From: Gammaproteobacteria bacterium
GTDB lineage: Bacteria > Pseudomonadota > Gammaproteobacteria > Legionellales > Legionellaceae
NCBI GenBank assembly: GCA_026399205.1
Contig: JAPLRL010000034.1
Coordinates: 17,175 to 81,174 of the forward strand
Length of the DNA: 64,000 nt
Reading direction: 5' to 3'
Shown here: positions 8,451 through 17,364 of the stretch, in pieces
How the letters are laid out: every line of letters starts with the position of its first letter
How positions within the stretch are numbered: position 1 is the stretch's first letter
Notes under the pieces: generated by a model
What the model was told of the DNA's origin: nothing
Databases searched by the model: none
The model's input: only the letters and a program-made list of their open reading frames with translations
Translations under genes and position numbers: made by a program

Positions 8451-8741
8451 ATGAAAGCTCATATCACGAAAGGAAGTGTTTTTGATGATCTCGGCTTTGA
8501 TGAAGCTGAATCAGAGAATTTAAAAATTAGATCATCATTAATGCGTGCCATTGAAAAATATATTTTAGAGAATAATCTTACACAAAAGGCGGCTGCTAAG
8601 TTGATGGGCGTTTATCAACCAAGAATCAGTGATTTGATACAAGGAAAGATTGATAAATTTACTATTGATATGCTTGTTAACATGTTATCAAAAGCTCATG
8701 TGACGATATCATTGGTTATTGATGATCGGATTGCAGCTTAA
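8451..8741 (+). CDS. HigA-like antitoxin, XRE helix-turn-helix
   Basis: 96 residues with a central helix-turn-helix (NNLTQKAAAKLMGVYQPRIS, then DLIQGKIDKFTIDMLVNML), typical of antitoxins paired with Gp49/HigB toxins. It neutralises the toxin and represses the shared promoter. AAGGAG lies 7 nt before the ATG, in contrast with the toxin's poor initiation region, so antitoxin translation is probably favoured. Confidence 0.9.
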   Translation: MKAHITKGSVFDDLGFDEAESENLKIRSSLMRAIEKYILENNLTQKAAAKLMGVYQPRISDLIQGKIDKFTIDMLVNMLSKAHVTISLVIDDRIAA

Positions 8742-8894
8742 CCCAGGTTCCTTTCCAAGCGAAGCGAAGAGATTTAATTTTTGCGTTGTTCGATTGTCCA
8801 TCACACGATCTTGTCCAGTCAACGCACCGCCCAAGTTATCCCGCAAAGAATCGTCTATAGTAGCTTGTAAATCAGCGTCTAGTTTTTTCATCAT
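8709..8894 (-). CDS. Small hypothetical protein or gene fragment
   Basis: 61 codons from an ATG at 8894 preceded by a good AGGAG (8900-8904, 5-nt spacing) and a TATAAT on the same strand (8922-8927). The product starts MMKKLDADLQATIDDSLRDN and is not recognised. Its 3' end runs 33 nt into the convergent antitoxin gene, so the frame may be the 5' end of an older gene cut off when the toxin-antitoxin pair arrived. Weakly supported. Confidence 0.35.
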   Translation of the reverse strand: MMKKLDADLQATIDDSLRDNLGGALTGQDRVMDNRTTQKLNLFASLGKEPGLSCNPIINNQ

Positions 8895-9013
8895 CACATC
8901 TCCTAGATAGGACCTAATTTAATTATAGACTAAGACTAAATGTATCGTATTAAAATCTAAAAACGTACGTACATAAAAACGTACGTCACTCGTTATTCAG
9001 CTTATAACTCTCA

Positions 9014-9078
9014 AGTACGCTTGCGAACGGCTCTCGCTTTATTTGTACCTTGCTTTTGGAGCGGCCGTTGGTTGATGA
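9014..9078 (+). pseudogene. Fragment of histidine-kinase 3' end (copy 1)
   Basis: About 65 bp nearly identical (roughly five differences) to 10227-10291, the end of the kinase remnant downstream. In frame it reads STLANGSRFICTLLLERPLVDD, then runs on through unrelated residues to a TGA near 9183. No upstream kinase sequence is attached. Apart from this fragment and the reverse-strand ORF, the stretch 8742-9223 holds only the promoter of the next gene. Confidence 0.75.
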
Positions 9079-9160
9079 CATGACCGCCCGCGGACAATCC
9101 ATCATTGCACATTCTATCGATGCCCCATTTGTCGACCACTCACTTGTCAGACCACTCACT

Positions 9161-9190
9161 TTGATTGATTATACATTACTATGATACAAT
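9161..9190 (+). promoter_or_regulatory. Putative promoter of the cyclodipeptide synthase gene
   Basis: TTGATT (9161-9166), an 18-nt spacer and TACAAT (9185-9190) with TG just upstream. The GTG start follows 33 nt later. By-eye match only. Confidence 0.5.
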
Positions 9191-9223
9191 ATTGCTCTAG
9201 GTCATTGACTAGCTGGATCGTGT

Positions 9224-9982
9224 GTGGGAAAGATTAAGGCAGTATATCGATATATTGATGAGATGAATCGGGAAAAATTCAAGCAGGCTCAATGTCTATT
9301 AACGATCAGCGTTGGGCAAGAGGTGCATGAAGATGAAAAATTTGAAGCAACCATTCAACTGATTAATACAACCTTTCGATCATGTATTATGCTTGTGGAT
9401 GATACATTGCAAAGACACACGATGGCGATTAATCAAATAAAATCTCCCCAAGATTTACAGGCCACCTCATTAGATGAAGGAAATCAATGGCTGGTTCGAA
9501 ATGAAAAATATTTTAGCCAATTAAACAATCTTAGTAAGATAATACGATGGGACATGTGGTTGAAACATGAACAATACGAGAGAAATCAAAATATCATTAA
9601 ACAGCTTATTGAGGATGATATCGTCTATAAAAAATTATTTCATATCACTATCGATGAGTTTTTAACAAGATATGTTTCAAGAGTGGCAGCGGGATCATAC
9701 TTTAATTATGAGAGAGCATATCAACTTTGTTTGGATTATTTGATCGAAGAGTGTACTGCGATGACGCTATGGCCCGAACTTAACTGTCATTTTGAGGTAT
9801 ATCCGAGTCGACGCAACCCCGTCATGGATGAAACACATAAGCGATTTGTCTTGCCAGAGTACCCAAATTTACTACACGCCGTTGCAGTGAAATTTAAAAA
9901 TAGAAAGCAATTGAAACCACAACACTTCAAAACCTTAGAAATTGACTATAATAAAATAAGGGATACTCGCGAGTTAGCATAA
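9224..9982 (+). CDS. tRNA-dependent cyclodipeptide synthase (XYP-type)
   Basis: 252 residues. CDPSs take two aminoacyl-tRNAs and form a diketopiperazine through a serine-bound intermediate. Aligned by eye with AlbC, the nucleophile motif is TISVGQ: S29 equals S37, G31 equals G39 and Q32 replaces N40. VDDTLQRHT (58-66) matches the strand-helix after the first binding pocket. Y172 and E176 (DYLIEE) equal Y178/E182, and Y193-P194 (EVYPS) equal Y202-P203, placing it in the XYP subfamily. The GTG start is the only upstream start, because a TGA lies at 9206-9208; an ATG at 9263 is the alternative. No adjacent P450, oxidase or methyltransferase is seen. Product amino acids cannot be predicted reliably. 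Confidence 0.88.
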   Translation: MGKIKAVYRYIDEMNREKFKQAQCLLTISVGQEVHEDEKFEATIQLINTTFRSCIMLVDDTLQRHTMAINQIKSPQDLQATSLDEGNQWLVRNEKYFSQLNNLSKIIRWDMWLKHEQYERNQNIIKQLIEDDIVYKKLFHITIDEFLTRYVSRVAAGSYFNYERAYQLCLDYLIEECTAMTLWPELNCHFEVYPSRRNPVMDETHKRFVLPEYPNLLHAVAVKFKNRKQLKPQHFKTLEIDYNKIRDTRELA

Positions 9983-10322
9983 TACCGAAAAAGGTCGGGT
10001 TGATGTTGAGGTGAAATTGGCAAAGGAAGTAGATGACAAGCATCTGGTGGTTCAGATTATTGTGTCTGATACGGGGATTGGGATTGATGAAGATAAACAG
10101 CAATTAATTTATGAGAAATTTTATCGAGTTTCGCCTGCAAATCATAATAAATATACGGGGGCAGGGCTTGGGTTATATACCGTGAAGGAACTGATGGCTG
10201 ATTTAAATGGTGAAATTGAAGTGGTGAGTACGCTTGCGAAGGGCTCTCGCTTTATTTGTACCTTGCTTTTGGAGCGCCCCTTGGTGGATGAGATTAATGA
10301 TATAGAGGAGAGTGGGCACTAG
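9978..10322 (+). pseudogene. Truncated sensor histidine kinase, C-terminal ATPase domain only
   Basis: In frame from just after a TAG at 9975-9977, the sequence reads NTEKGRVDVEVKLA and continues through the HATPase_c G1 box (SDTGIGI), the F box (YEKFYRVS) and the G2 box (GAGLGLYTVKEL) to a natural end. The N box, dimerisation helix and phospho-accepting His are missing. The frame would have to start at an internal GTG (10011). The break coincides with the end of the CDPS gene. Non-functional as a kinase, presumably the tail of a hybrid kinase. Confidence 0.85.
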
Positions 10323-10364
10323 ACAATTCTAACTGATTTTTTTTCAATACAGGGCCTACGCATG

Positions 10365-10390
10365 AAAAAAAGCTTGGGAAAGTAGCTTTC
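10365..10390 (-). terminator. Intrinsic terminator of the site-2 protease gene
   Basis: On the minus strand, directly after the protease stop codon, GAAAGCT, a 9-nt loop and AGCTTTTTTT form a short stem ending in a seven-T run. Confidence 0.5.
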
Positions 10391-11056
10391 TCATAAAGGT
10401 AAATTAAACAACCCAGAAAAAAGCTGCATGACCCCATGTATCGGTGGATAAATCAACTGTCCTAACACATTCGTAACTAATAGGACCAATAAAATTATAA
10501 ATCCAAAAGGTTCTAACCTTAAATAATAAGTTGCTAGTCTAAGCGGGAGGAGACTGGCCAGGATTTTACTGCCATCTAAAGGCGGAAGGGGAATTAAATT
10601 TAATATGCCTAAAATGAGATTAATAGAGAGACCTGCTTGTCCTGAAAGAAATAAAAATAAAGCAAGTGTCGAGGTATTTGGGTTGAGTAGCCAGCCTACT
10701 TTGGCGCATCCGGCCCATAAAAACGCCATCAAGAAATTTGAAAGGGGGCCAGCTGCTGCAACCAGCGCCATGTCTCGCCGGGGATGACGTAATTGATGCC
10801 AAGTGATGGGGACCGGTTTAGCCCAGCCAAAAATAAACTGGAACCCACTTAATGTCGCAACGAGCAGTGGAATCAATAGCGTACCTACTAAGTCGACATG
10901 ACGTAGTGGATTTAAACTTAAGCGCCCTAGAGCCTTAGCTGTGGTATCGCCACATCGATAAGCAATATACGCATGGGCTGCTTCATGCATGGTAATCGCA
11001 AACAATACTGGGATAATCCAAACTGCAATTATTTGTACGATAGAAAGAGGAGGCAT
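10391..11056 (-). CDS. Site-2 protease family membrane metalloprotease (M50)
   Basis: 221 residues, about six membrane helices. The zinc motif HEAAH lies at 24-28 inside the first helix, and the second zinc ligand motif NLIPLPPLDG at 153-162 supplies D161. This is the compact M50 group without a PDZ domain, distinct from RseP. Members cleave substrates within or near the membrane; the substrate here is unknown. AAAGG precedes the ATG. It lies downstream of the HPt gene on the same strand, 25 nt away. Confidence 0.9.
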   Translation of the reverse strand: MPPLSIVQIIAVWIIPVLFAITMHEAAHAYIAYRCGDTTAKALGRLSLNPLRHVDLVGTLLIPLLVATLSGFQFIFGWAKPVPITWHQLRHPRRDMALVAAAGPLSNFLMAFLWAGCAKVGWLLNPNTSTLALFLFLSGQAGLSINLILGILNLIPLPPLDGSKILASLLPLRLATYYLRLEPFGFIILLVLLVTNVLGQLIYPPIHGVMQLFSGLFNLPL

Positions 11057-11081
11057 GGTTTTTAACCTTTTAATTGAGGTG

Positions 11082-11498
11082 CTATTGTGTTTTCAACCAC
11101 GCCGCTATTGCTTCCAATGTTTCATCAACCACCACCAACACTTGTTGATACAAGCGCTCTAAATGCGCACGTTCGCCTATTTTCCAATAGCGCTCTAAAT
11201 ATTGGCAAGCCATTTTCAGACGTACGGTTCCAATATAAACGGCGCCGCCTTTGATTTTGTGTGCTAGCTGTTGAACTTTATCCCAGTCGTTGGCTTCATG
11301 TGCGGCTTTCATTTTATCAACATCTTGACCGATCAGCTTCTCATCTATGGCCATGGTTAAGAGTTGAGCGAGATCTGCTTTTGAGCCGTTGAGTTTGATG
11401 CCTTCTTTTTCGTCAAATAATAAAAAAGGGTCTAGGACGAATAAATCGGCTTCGTTAGGCGGGAGGTCATTTGCGTATTGTGTGATGGGGGTTGGCAT
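11082..11498 (-). CDS. HPt (histidine phosphotransfer) domain protein
   Basis: 138 residues. The C-terminal half carries the HPt motif QLAHKIKGGAVYIG with phospho-acceptor H80, in a four-helix bundle (VRLKMACQYLERYWKIG follows). An upstream in-frame start at 11624 would add 42 residues translated from a family B repeat, so the ATG at 11498, with AAGG upstream, is preferred. Free HPt proteins shuttle phosphate between hybrid kinases and receivers. The only candidates here are the receiver at 7191 and the broken kinase at 9978. The first 40 residues are of unknown function. Confidence 0.85.
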   Translation of the reverse strand: MPTPITQYANDLPPNEADLFVLDPFLLFDEKEGIKLNGSKADLAQLLTMAIDEKLIGQDVDKMKAAHEANDWDKVQQLAHKIKGGAVYIGTVRLKMACQYLERYWKIGERAHLERLYQQVLVVVDETLEAIAAWLKTQ

Positions 11499-11552
11499 GG
11501 TCTTACCTTTGTTATGTTTATATCTCATCATAACAAATATTCCAGGGCCGTT

Positions 11553-11707
11553 GTAGGGTGGACAAAGGAGCCTAACGGTGAACTTGTCGGTTAGCATCGA
11601 GCATTCAGGCGACGTGCCCACCACCGCTCCGAGCCACCGGTGGGCACGTCGCCTTGGAGATCCCAGCGTTCTGAAAGTTCTTCGTTAGGCTCCTTTGCCC
11701 ACCCTAC
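11553..11707. repeat. Family B repeat, full copy
   Basis: Starts GTAGGGTGGACAAAGGAGCC and ends GGCTCCTTTGCCCACCCTAC, with internal inverted blocks GGCGACGTGCCCACC and GGTGGGCACGTCGCC. It separates the HPt gene from mrcA. A half family E end (CGCTCAGGATGACG) lies at 11718-11732. Confidence 0.85.
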
Positions 11708-11756
11708 AACGACTCCCCGCGCTCAGGATGACGTTGCTGGGGAGTTACGATGTTAG

Positions 11757-14147
11757 TTAAAATAGGTCAGCTGAGTTCTCGTTTGATGCGTTTATCTCAC
11801 CTTGTGGCGCAGGGATGGGGGCGTCGGATGTTTCCGCAGGTGGGGTGTCTTCTTGTCCTTCAGGGAGATGATCTTTTTGGAAATACTCCATGATGGTGCC
11901 TGGGTAGTTTGACTTTGCCAGTAAGCCGGTTTTTTTATTGATAGGGTAGGCTGCAATAGACGCGGGTGGCTCGAAAGGTTTATGAGGTAAGGTCGGGAGT
12001 ACAGACTTCATAAAATCAATCCATAAGGGCAGGGCGACGTCTGCTGCGTATTCGTGAAGCGAATGAGGATTATCAAACCCGACCCAGACTGTGACCGCTA
12101 GGTCTTGATGAAAGCCTGCAAACCAGGCATCGACTTGATCATTGGTGGTGCCGGTTTTACCTGCAATATCATCGCGGTTGAGGATGCGTGCGCTTCGGGC
12201 AGATCCTTCTTGAATGACAGATTTAAGGCTCGTTTGCATGAGGAAGTTGATGTCTTGTGCTAAAACACGCGGTGCACCAGGGTGGCCTTGTTCTGGGGTG
12301 TCTGTTGCAAGGGTAGGTTTGGCTTTTAATAATACTTTGCCGGTGTTATCGGTGACTTCATTGATGAGGAAGGGTTGAATACGAAACCCACCATTGGCAA
12401 AAATAGCGTAGGCGCTAGTCAAGTCTAAAGGACTGACACTTAAGCTGCCGAGCGCGAGCGATAGACCTTTAGGCAGTGCAGCTTTTTGAAAACCAAAGCG
12501 CTGAATAAACTCAATGGCGTAATCAATTCCAATGTCATCTAAAATGCGCAGTGACACCAGATTTTTAGAGAGAACCAATCCTTCTTTTAGACGAGTCGGG
12601 CCATTAAAAGTATGATTATAGTTATGAGGGCGGTACATCGAGTTCGGTTGAGAGGGATCATAAATCACCAGCGGAGCATCATTAATGAGGGTGGCCAGCG
12701 TGTAGCCTTTGGAGAGGGCTGCTGTATAAATAAAAGGTTTAAAACTAGAGCCTGGTTGGCGCCCAGATTGAGTGGCTCGATTAAATTTGCTGTTTGCAAA
12801 ATCAAGGCCACCAACCAAGGCTTCGATGCCGCCGTTTTGAGGGTTTAATGCGACAAGGGCTGCTTCGGCTTCTGGAATTTGGGCGAGCTCCCAATTTTGT
12901 TTATCTTGCCTCACATAAATGACATCGCCTTCATGGGCAACTTGGTGCGCGTCGTGAATTGATGGGCCATACCAACCCCGGCTTAAGGCTCTTCTTGCCC
13001 ATTTAAAGCCTTGGTAGGGGATGGTGATGTTGTCGCCATAGCGCGTTGTGGCATGAATTTGCTGGGGTTGAACGTTGGTGACCAATGCGGGAATAAAGGT
13101 TTCAATCACTGGGTATCGGTTGAGGACGTGCTGTTGCTTTTCTGCGGTTTTGAGATGACGCAAATCGGTTTGGGTGACGGGGCCTCGATAGCCATGTCGT
13201 TTATCGTAGGTAATTAAGTGTTGTAAGATGGTTTCATTGGCGGCTAATTGTAAGGGGGCGCGAATGGAGGTATACACCTTGTAGCCTTTTGTGTAGGCTG
13301 ATTTACCAAAGTATTGAAACAGTGATTGTCGGATCATTTCTGCAACATAAGGGGCTTCTACTTCAATTTTAGCGCCATGATAATAGGCTTTGATGGGTTC
13401 GCGGATGGCTTGTTGATATTGTTCGGCAGAAAGATAGCCCGCGTTAAACATGCGCTCTAATACGTGGTTTCGTCTTTTTTCGGCAGCAGGTGGGTTTGCA
13501 ATTGGGTTTTGCGTGGATGGCGCTTGTGGGAGCCCTGCAATCATGGCCATTTCAGAAATGGTTAATTCTTTGAGGGTTTTGCCATAATAAATTTGCGCAG
13601 CTGCCCCGACACCATAGGCACGATTACCTAGATAAATTTTATTGAGATAGAGTTCTAAGATTTTTTCTTTGCTGAGCTCTCGATCAATTTTAATGGCCAG
13701 TAAAATTTCTTGTATTTTACGGAGAAATGTCTTTTTTCGAGATAAGAAAAAGTTTCTAGCGACCTGCATGGTGATGGTACTGCCACCTTGCGACTTGGTG
13801 CCGGTCTTGAGCATTTTAATGCCGGCTCGACCGAGACCCAGGAAATCAACCCCAGAATGCTCAAAATAACGTTGATCTTCGGTGGCGAGTACGCCTTGAA
13901 TTAAGGGTTGCGGGATATCAGAGAAGGCAACTGGAATGCGTCTTTTTTCCCCATACTCTTGGATGAGGCGTCCTTCTTGTGTGTAGATTCTTAAGGGAAC
14001 CTGTAATTTGACTTGTTTGAGTGAATCAATAGGCGGCAGCTGGCTATCTAGATAAAGCAGCAGGAAGCCGATTCCTAAAGAAACAAATAAACCAAGGCTA
14101 ATCAGCGACCAAATGCCTGTTCGCCAAAGATAAGGTGTTTTTTTCAT
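11757..14147 (-). CDS. mrcA: Penicillin-binding protein 1A (bifunctional transglycosylase/transpeptidase)
   Basis: 796-residue class A PBP that polymerises and cross-links peptidoglycan. It has a cytoplasmic tail and one N-terminal membrane helix (about 12-33). The GT51 domain has catalytic E90 (ATEDQRYFEHSGVD) and QGGSTITMQVARN (120-132). The transpeptidase domain has SxxK S467-K470 (PGSSFKP), SxN S527-N529 (LSKN) and KTG 664-666. Length is normal. It is divergent from the unknown gene at 14279, with a 131-bp shared upstream region. No disruption. Confidence 0.97.
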   Translation of the reverse strand: MKKTPYLWRTGIWSLISLGLFVSLGIGFLLLYLDSQLPPIDSLKQVKLQVPLRIYTQEGRLIQEYGEKRRIPVAFSDIPQPLIQGVLATEDQRYFEHSGVDFLGLGRAGIKMLKTGTKSQGGSTITMQVARNFFLSRKKTFLRKIQEILLAIKIDRELSKEKILELYLNKIYLGNRAYGVGAAAQIYYGKTLKELTISEMAMIAGLPQAPSTQNPIANPPAAEKRRNHVLERMFNAGYLSAEQYQQAIREPIKAYYHGAKIEVEAPYVAEMIRQSLFQYFGKSAYTKGYKVYTSIRAPLQLAANETILQHLITYDKRHGYRGPVTQTDLRHLKTAEKQQHVLNRYPVIETFIPALVTNVQPQQIHATTRYGDNITIPYQGFKWARRALSRGWYGPSIHDAHQVAHEGDVIYVRQDKQNWELAQIPEAEAALVALNPQNGGIEALVGGLDFANSKFNRATQSGRQPGSSFKPFIYTAALSKGYTLATLINDAPLVIYDPSQPNSMYRPHNYNHTFNGPTRLKEGLVLSKNLVSLRILDDIGIDYAIEFIQRFGFQKAALPKGLSLALGSLSVSPLDLTSAYAIFANGGFRIQPFLINEVTDNTGKVLLKAKPTLATDTPEQGHPGAPRVLAQDINFLMQTSLKSVIQEGSARSARILNRDDIAGKTGTTNDQVDAWFAGFHQDLAVTVWVGFDNPHSLHEYAADVALPLWIDFMKSVLPTLPHKPFEPPASIAAYPINKKTGLLAKSNYPGTIMEYFQKDHLPEGQEDTPPAETSDAPIPAPQGEINASNENSADLF

Positions 14148-14278
14148 GAAAAGAAATGAAGAATCATGTTAAGATAGGAAAAGTGATTATACACGATACT
14201 GCGCATGCTCACAATCTGAGGTTTTTTAGCGCCGCGAGATCACAAATGACGGAAGGATGGTTGTCAGGGAGTTGATAA

Positions 14279-15367
14279 ATGCCTTATGTTGTACAGCAGT
14301 TTATAGCATTAAAAGAAATGACTTCTTGGTTTGCTTCAGAGACTATTCCTGCTTTATTGGCACAATACAGCTGTGTCGATGTTAGTGGGTTACCTAAGCC
14401 TGTACAAGACGATATTGCATTTTTAGAAAAAGTGCTCGAAACAGTTTCAACCGCGATCATTTTTGAGGGCGCCTTGTTGATTTTTACGCGTCGTTATCTG
14501 CAAGATATTGTCCTAGATGACGGCATGCGAATAGGAACACAGAAAAAACAAATAGAAGCCTTTATTCAATTTATGTTGCAAGTCTTGTTTGAAGGTAGAA
14601 CAGATACGTTATTTCACGCGACCGACGCTGTGTTGCCCTTGATGTCTTTTTTTCAAGAGGCCACCAAACGATATACTGAATTAACCCAAGCAGAATTGAA
14701 GCAAGCCTTACATGCAAAACCCACCCTAAAAATGAGTGCTCCCTTATCGATGTCTTCTTCATTTGAGCAAATGAAAGTAAGCAATCGGTGGATTGATATG
14801 CTCGAGTGGACACAGCAGCCTACGGTTGTAGACTTCATGAATGTTTTCGATGTACTGGAGCAGTTTGATCGATTTTTTCTGCCAAAAGATCCTGCTTTTT
14901 TTAAAGGAATGCCATCAAAATCACCATTGATTGTTTTTTTTGAGTCGTCTATGCGTGTGTTGGTTGAATTTAACTGTTCGCATGTGTTGAAGCAGCACAT
15001 GATGCATGGACTCATGAAGTCGTTAGTCGATGTCATCTATTTTGAAGACATACAGCGCCCAGACCTTAATCAATTTGATGAGTGGTTGGTTCGACAAGTG
15101 AATAAGTTAGAGGAAAATGCGTCATGTTTCACGATTTGCCAAGCGAGCGTTGCTGCATATCTGTTACTACAACTGCAGATGTTTGATGGTGGTCACCCCG
15201 AGCATGGGCGCGCGGTACTTCCTTGTTTTGGATTAGAAGACGTCGACATGTGGCGTTATAGTCAATCGGTGTTAACCTTATTTGAACGAGCGACCTATGA
15301 GTGGGTGGCAGAGCATGTTCAGGTGAGTCAGGCGGTGTCTCTTGAGCGTTTTTGTGAATTGTCGTAG
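14279..15367 (+). CDS. Hypothetical protein, 362 residues
   Basis: Not recognised. The ORF has a strong AGGGAG 7 nt before the ATG and normal codon use. The product looks soluble and mostly helical, without signal peptide or clear membrane segment. Its C-terminus includes Cys-containing FTICQASVAAYLLLQLQMF and DGGHPEHGRAVLPCFGLED. No catalytic motif is visible. The stop lies about 50 nt before the convergent rhodanese gene, separated by family A repeats. Possibly a lineage-specific cytosolic protein or a secreted effector (speculation). Confidence 0.75.
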   Translation: MPYVVQQFIALKEMTSWFASETIPALLAQYSCVDVSGLPKPVQDDIAFLEKVLETVSTAIIFEGALLIFTRRYLQDIVLDDGMRIGTQKKQIEAFIQFMLQVLFEGRTDTLFHATDAVLPLMSFFQEATKRYTELTQAELKQALHAKPTLKMSAPLSMSSSFEQMKVSNRWIDMLEWTQQPTVVDFMNVFDVLEQFDRFFLPKDPAFFKGMPSKSPLIVFFESSMRVLVEFNCSHVLKQHMMHGLMKSLVDVIYFEDIQRPDLNQFDEWLVRQVNKLEENASCFTICQASVAAYLLLQLQMFDGGHPEHGRAVLPCFGLEDVDMWRYSQSVLTLFERATYEWVAEHVQVSQAVSLERFCELS

Positions 15368-15420
15368 GTTGGGCCTTGGCCCAACATCAGATTGCATGTT
15401 GGGCCAAGGCCCAACCTACG
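15365..15420. repeat. Family A repeat, paired copy
   Basis: GTAGGTTGGGCCTTGGCCCA and TGTTGGGCCAAGGCCCAACC are joined by a short linker, giving two adjacent palindromes between convergent genes. The location between two stop codons would suit a bidirectional transcription barrier, though no T-run is present. Confidence 0.8.
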
Positions 15421-15427
15421 ATTGCGA

Positions 15428-15751
15428 TCAAACAATGACATTAAACCCTGCCTTTTGCCAAGCTGTGATGCCGCCTTCTACGTTAAATACAGATTGATAA
15501 CCTTGTTCTAAAAGTTTCGTTGCTGCTTGTAGCGAGCGTCCGCCGCCGCGGCAATAAAGATGAATGGGGGTATGCATATCAGGGACGTGAGTTTGAATTT
15601 GAGTCGGCACGGTTTGTAAAGGCAGATGAATTGCTCCCTCGATGTGTCCTTCATCCCATTCATGTTGTTCGCGGACATCAATGAGTAGCATGGCTTGTGG
15701 TTGTTCCATTTTTTCTTTTAAGGCGCCGGCGTTGATTGATGATACGGGCAT
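15428..15751 (-). CDS. Rhodanese-like sulfurtransferase, single domain
   Basis: 107 residues with the rhodanese fold: LLIDVREQHEWDEGHIEGAIHLP, then the active-site loop CRGGGRS with C67, then a closing NVEGGITAWQKAGF. Single-domain proteins of this size (GlpE/PspE group) transfer sulfane sulfur to thiols or thioredoxin. GAGGAA precedes the ATG. It follows ftsB by 17 nt on the same strand and may ride on the eno-ftsB transcript. Confidence 0.92.
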   Translation of the reverse strand: MPVSSINAGALKEKMEQPQAMLLIDVREQHEWDEGHIEGAIHLPLQTVPTQIQTHVPDMHTPIHLYCRGGGRSLQAATKLLEQGYQSVFNVEGGITAWQKAGFNVIV

Positions 15752-15768
15752 AGTGGTTCCTCGGTTTA

Positions 15769-16062
15769 TTATTGATGGGGTTTATTCTCACGATTCTCAA
15801 TAATTTGATAATACACTTCATTGTCTCGAACCATGCCTAATGTTTGTCTAGCTTGTTCTTCTAATGCTTGATGACCATTTTTGAGTTCTTTGATGTCCGC
15901 TACCAGGCCAGCATTTTTTTCATCGAATTGTTGATTGGCGATGAATTGTTTCTCTGCTTTTTTTTGCAATTTGATGAGGTCGCGGACACTGCCGTCACCA
16001 AACCAGAGCTTATATTGCAAGCCGGCTAACACAATCAGTAAAATGAAGGTCATGGTGCGCAT
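15769..16062 (-). CDS. ftsB: Cell division protein FtsB
   Basis: 97 residues: a short cytoplasmic start, one membrane helix (MTFILLIVLAGLQYKLWFG, with the family's YxLWFGxG-like end), then a coiled coil (about 28-75) and RQTLGMVRDNEVYYQII, typical of FtsB. It forms the FtsQLB complex that activates septal peptidoglycan synthesis. The eno-ftsB order matches gammaproteobacteria such as Pseudomonas. Confidence 0.92.
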   Translation of the reverse strand: MRTMTFILLIVLAGLQYKLWFGDGSVRDLIKLQKKAEKQFIANQQFDEKNAGLVADIKELKNGHQALEEQARQTLGMVRDNEVYYQIIENRENKPHQ

Positions 16063-16089
16063 TGTTTATCTTCAACTGATGAATAGATG

Positions 16090-17364
16090 CTAAGACATTA
16101 TACGCATATTTTTATTTTTTGTCGCATAAGGTAATGCGGATAATTCATGAATTCTTAGCAGTTGATTGTATTTAGCAATGCGATCGGTGCGGCATAATGA
16201 ACCCGTTTTAATCTGGTGACAGCCTGTTGCCACGGCAAGATCAGCAATAAACGTATCTTCGGTCTCACCAGAACGGTGCGACATCACGGTTTCATAGCCA
16301 TGCGCTTGCGCAAGATGAATGGCCTGCATGGTTTCGGTTAAGGTCCCGACTTGGTTGGGTTTAATGAGGATGGCATTGGCTGTGTGTTGTTGTATGCCTT
16401 TTTCAAGGAGATGGGTATGGGTGACAAAAAGATCGTCTCCAACCAGTTGTACGTGTTGGCCTAGTCTTTGTGTGAGTGTTTTCCAGCCTTCCCAATCAGA
16501 TTGATCTAAGCCATCTTCAATGCTTTTAATGGGGTATTGATGAATAAGGGTTTGATAATAATCAATCAGCATGTCAGCAGATAAGGGTTTAGAGGCTAAT
16601 TCATAATGGGTGCCATTAAATAGCTCGGAGGCTGCGACATCGAGCGCAAACACAATGTCTTTGTTGAGTGCGTAACCGGCTTTAATCACTGCCTCTCCAA
16701 TTAAATCTAGTGCCTGGTGATTAGACTCTAAAGAGGGGGCAAAGCCACCTTCATCACCTACTGCGGTTGTTAAACCTTGTTGTTTAAGAATAGATTTTAA
16801 AGTATGAAAAATTTCCGCACCCATTTGTAAGGCATGCGGAAATGACTCTGCACCAATGGGCACAATCATGAATTCTTGAATATCAACCTGGTTGTCTGCA
16901 TGCGCACCGCCATTGATGATATTCATCAGCGGAACAGGTAAACACATGGGCTCGCCTGTATTTAAAGAAAGAAAGAGGGGGCGGTTACTAGCGAGCGCAT
17001 GCGCTCTTGCAGTAGCTAAGGAGACAGCCAGTAATGCATTGGCACCCAGGTGTGATTTATTGGGGGTCCCATCTAATTCACATAACATAGCATCAATATG
17101 GTCTTGTTGATCGACGGCTTGTCCAATGAGGGCAGGAGCGATAAGGGTATTGATATGGTGTACCGCTTTTAATACGCCTTTACCCGCATAACGATGCATA
17201 TCATGGTCTCGGTATTCCACTGCTTCATATTGACCAGTTGAAGCACCAGAAGGGACACTGGCTCGTGCTAGCATATCATTGTCTAAAATAACATCGGCCT
17301 CGAGGGTTGGATTTCCTCTCGAGTCTAAGATTTCGCGCCCAATAATATGTTTGATTTTTGCCAT
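16090..17364 (-). CDS. eno: Enolase
   Basis: Glycolytic 2-phosphoglycerate dehydratase, 424 residues. The ATG at 17364 gives [20 protein letters not shown], the universal enolase start, with AGGAT upstream; the open frame extends 38 codons further but out of the family. Seen: [15 protein letters not shown], the catalytic-loop region VGDEGGFAP, metal ligands in ALDVAASE and [20 protein letters not shown], the active-site lysine in [13 protein letters not shown] and the signature [19 protein letters not shown]. Complete. Confidence 0.97.
   Translation of the reverse strand: MAKIKHIIGREILDSRGNPTLEADVILDNDMLARASVPSGASTGQYEAVEYRDHDMHRYAGKGVLKAVHHINTLIAPALIGQAVDQQDHIDAMLCELDGTPNKSHLGANALLAVSLATARAHALASNRPLFLSLNTGEPMCLPVPLMNIINGGAHADNQVDIQEFMIVPIGAESFPHALQMGAEIFHTLKSILKQQGLTTAVGDEGGFAPSLESNHQALDLIGEAVIKAGYALNKDIVFALDVAASELFNGTHYELASKPLSADMLIDYYQTLIHQYPIKSIEDGLDQSDWEGWKTLTQRLGQHVQLVGDDLFVTHTHLLEKGIQQHTANAILIKPNQVGTLTETMQAIHLAQAHGYETVMSHRSGETEDTFIADLAVATGCHQIKTGSLCRTDRIAKYNQLLRIHELSALPYATKNKNMRIMS

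Noticed and set aside
11499..11624. N-terminal extension of the HPt protein
   Set aside because: The extra 42 residues are the translation of a family B repeat, and a better start with AAGG exists at 11498.
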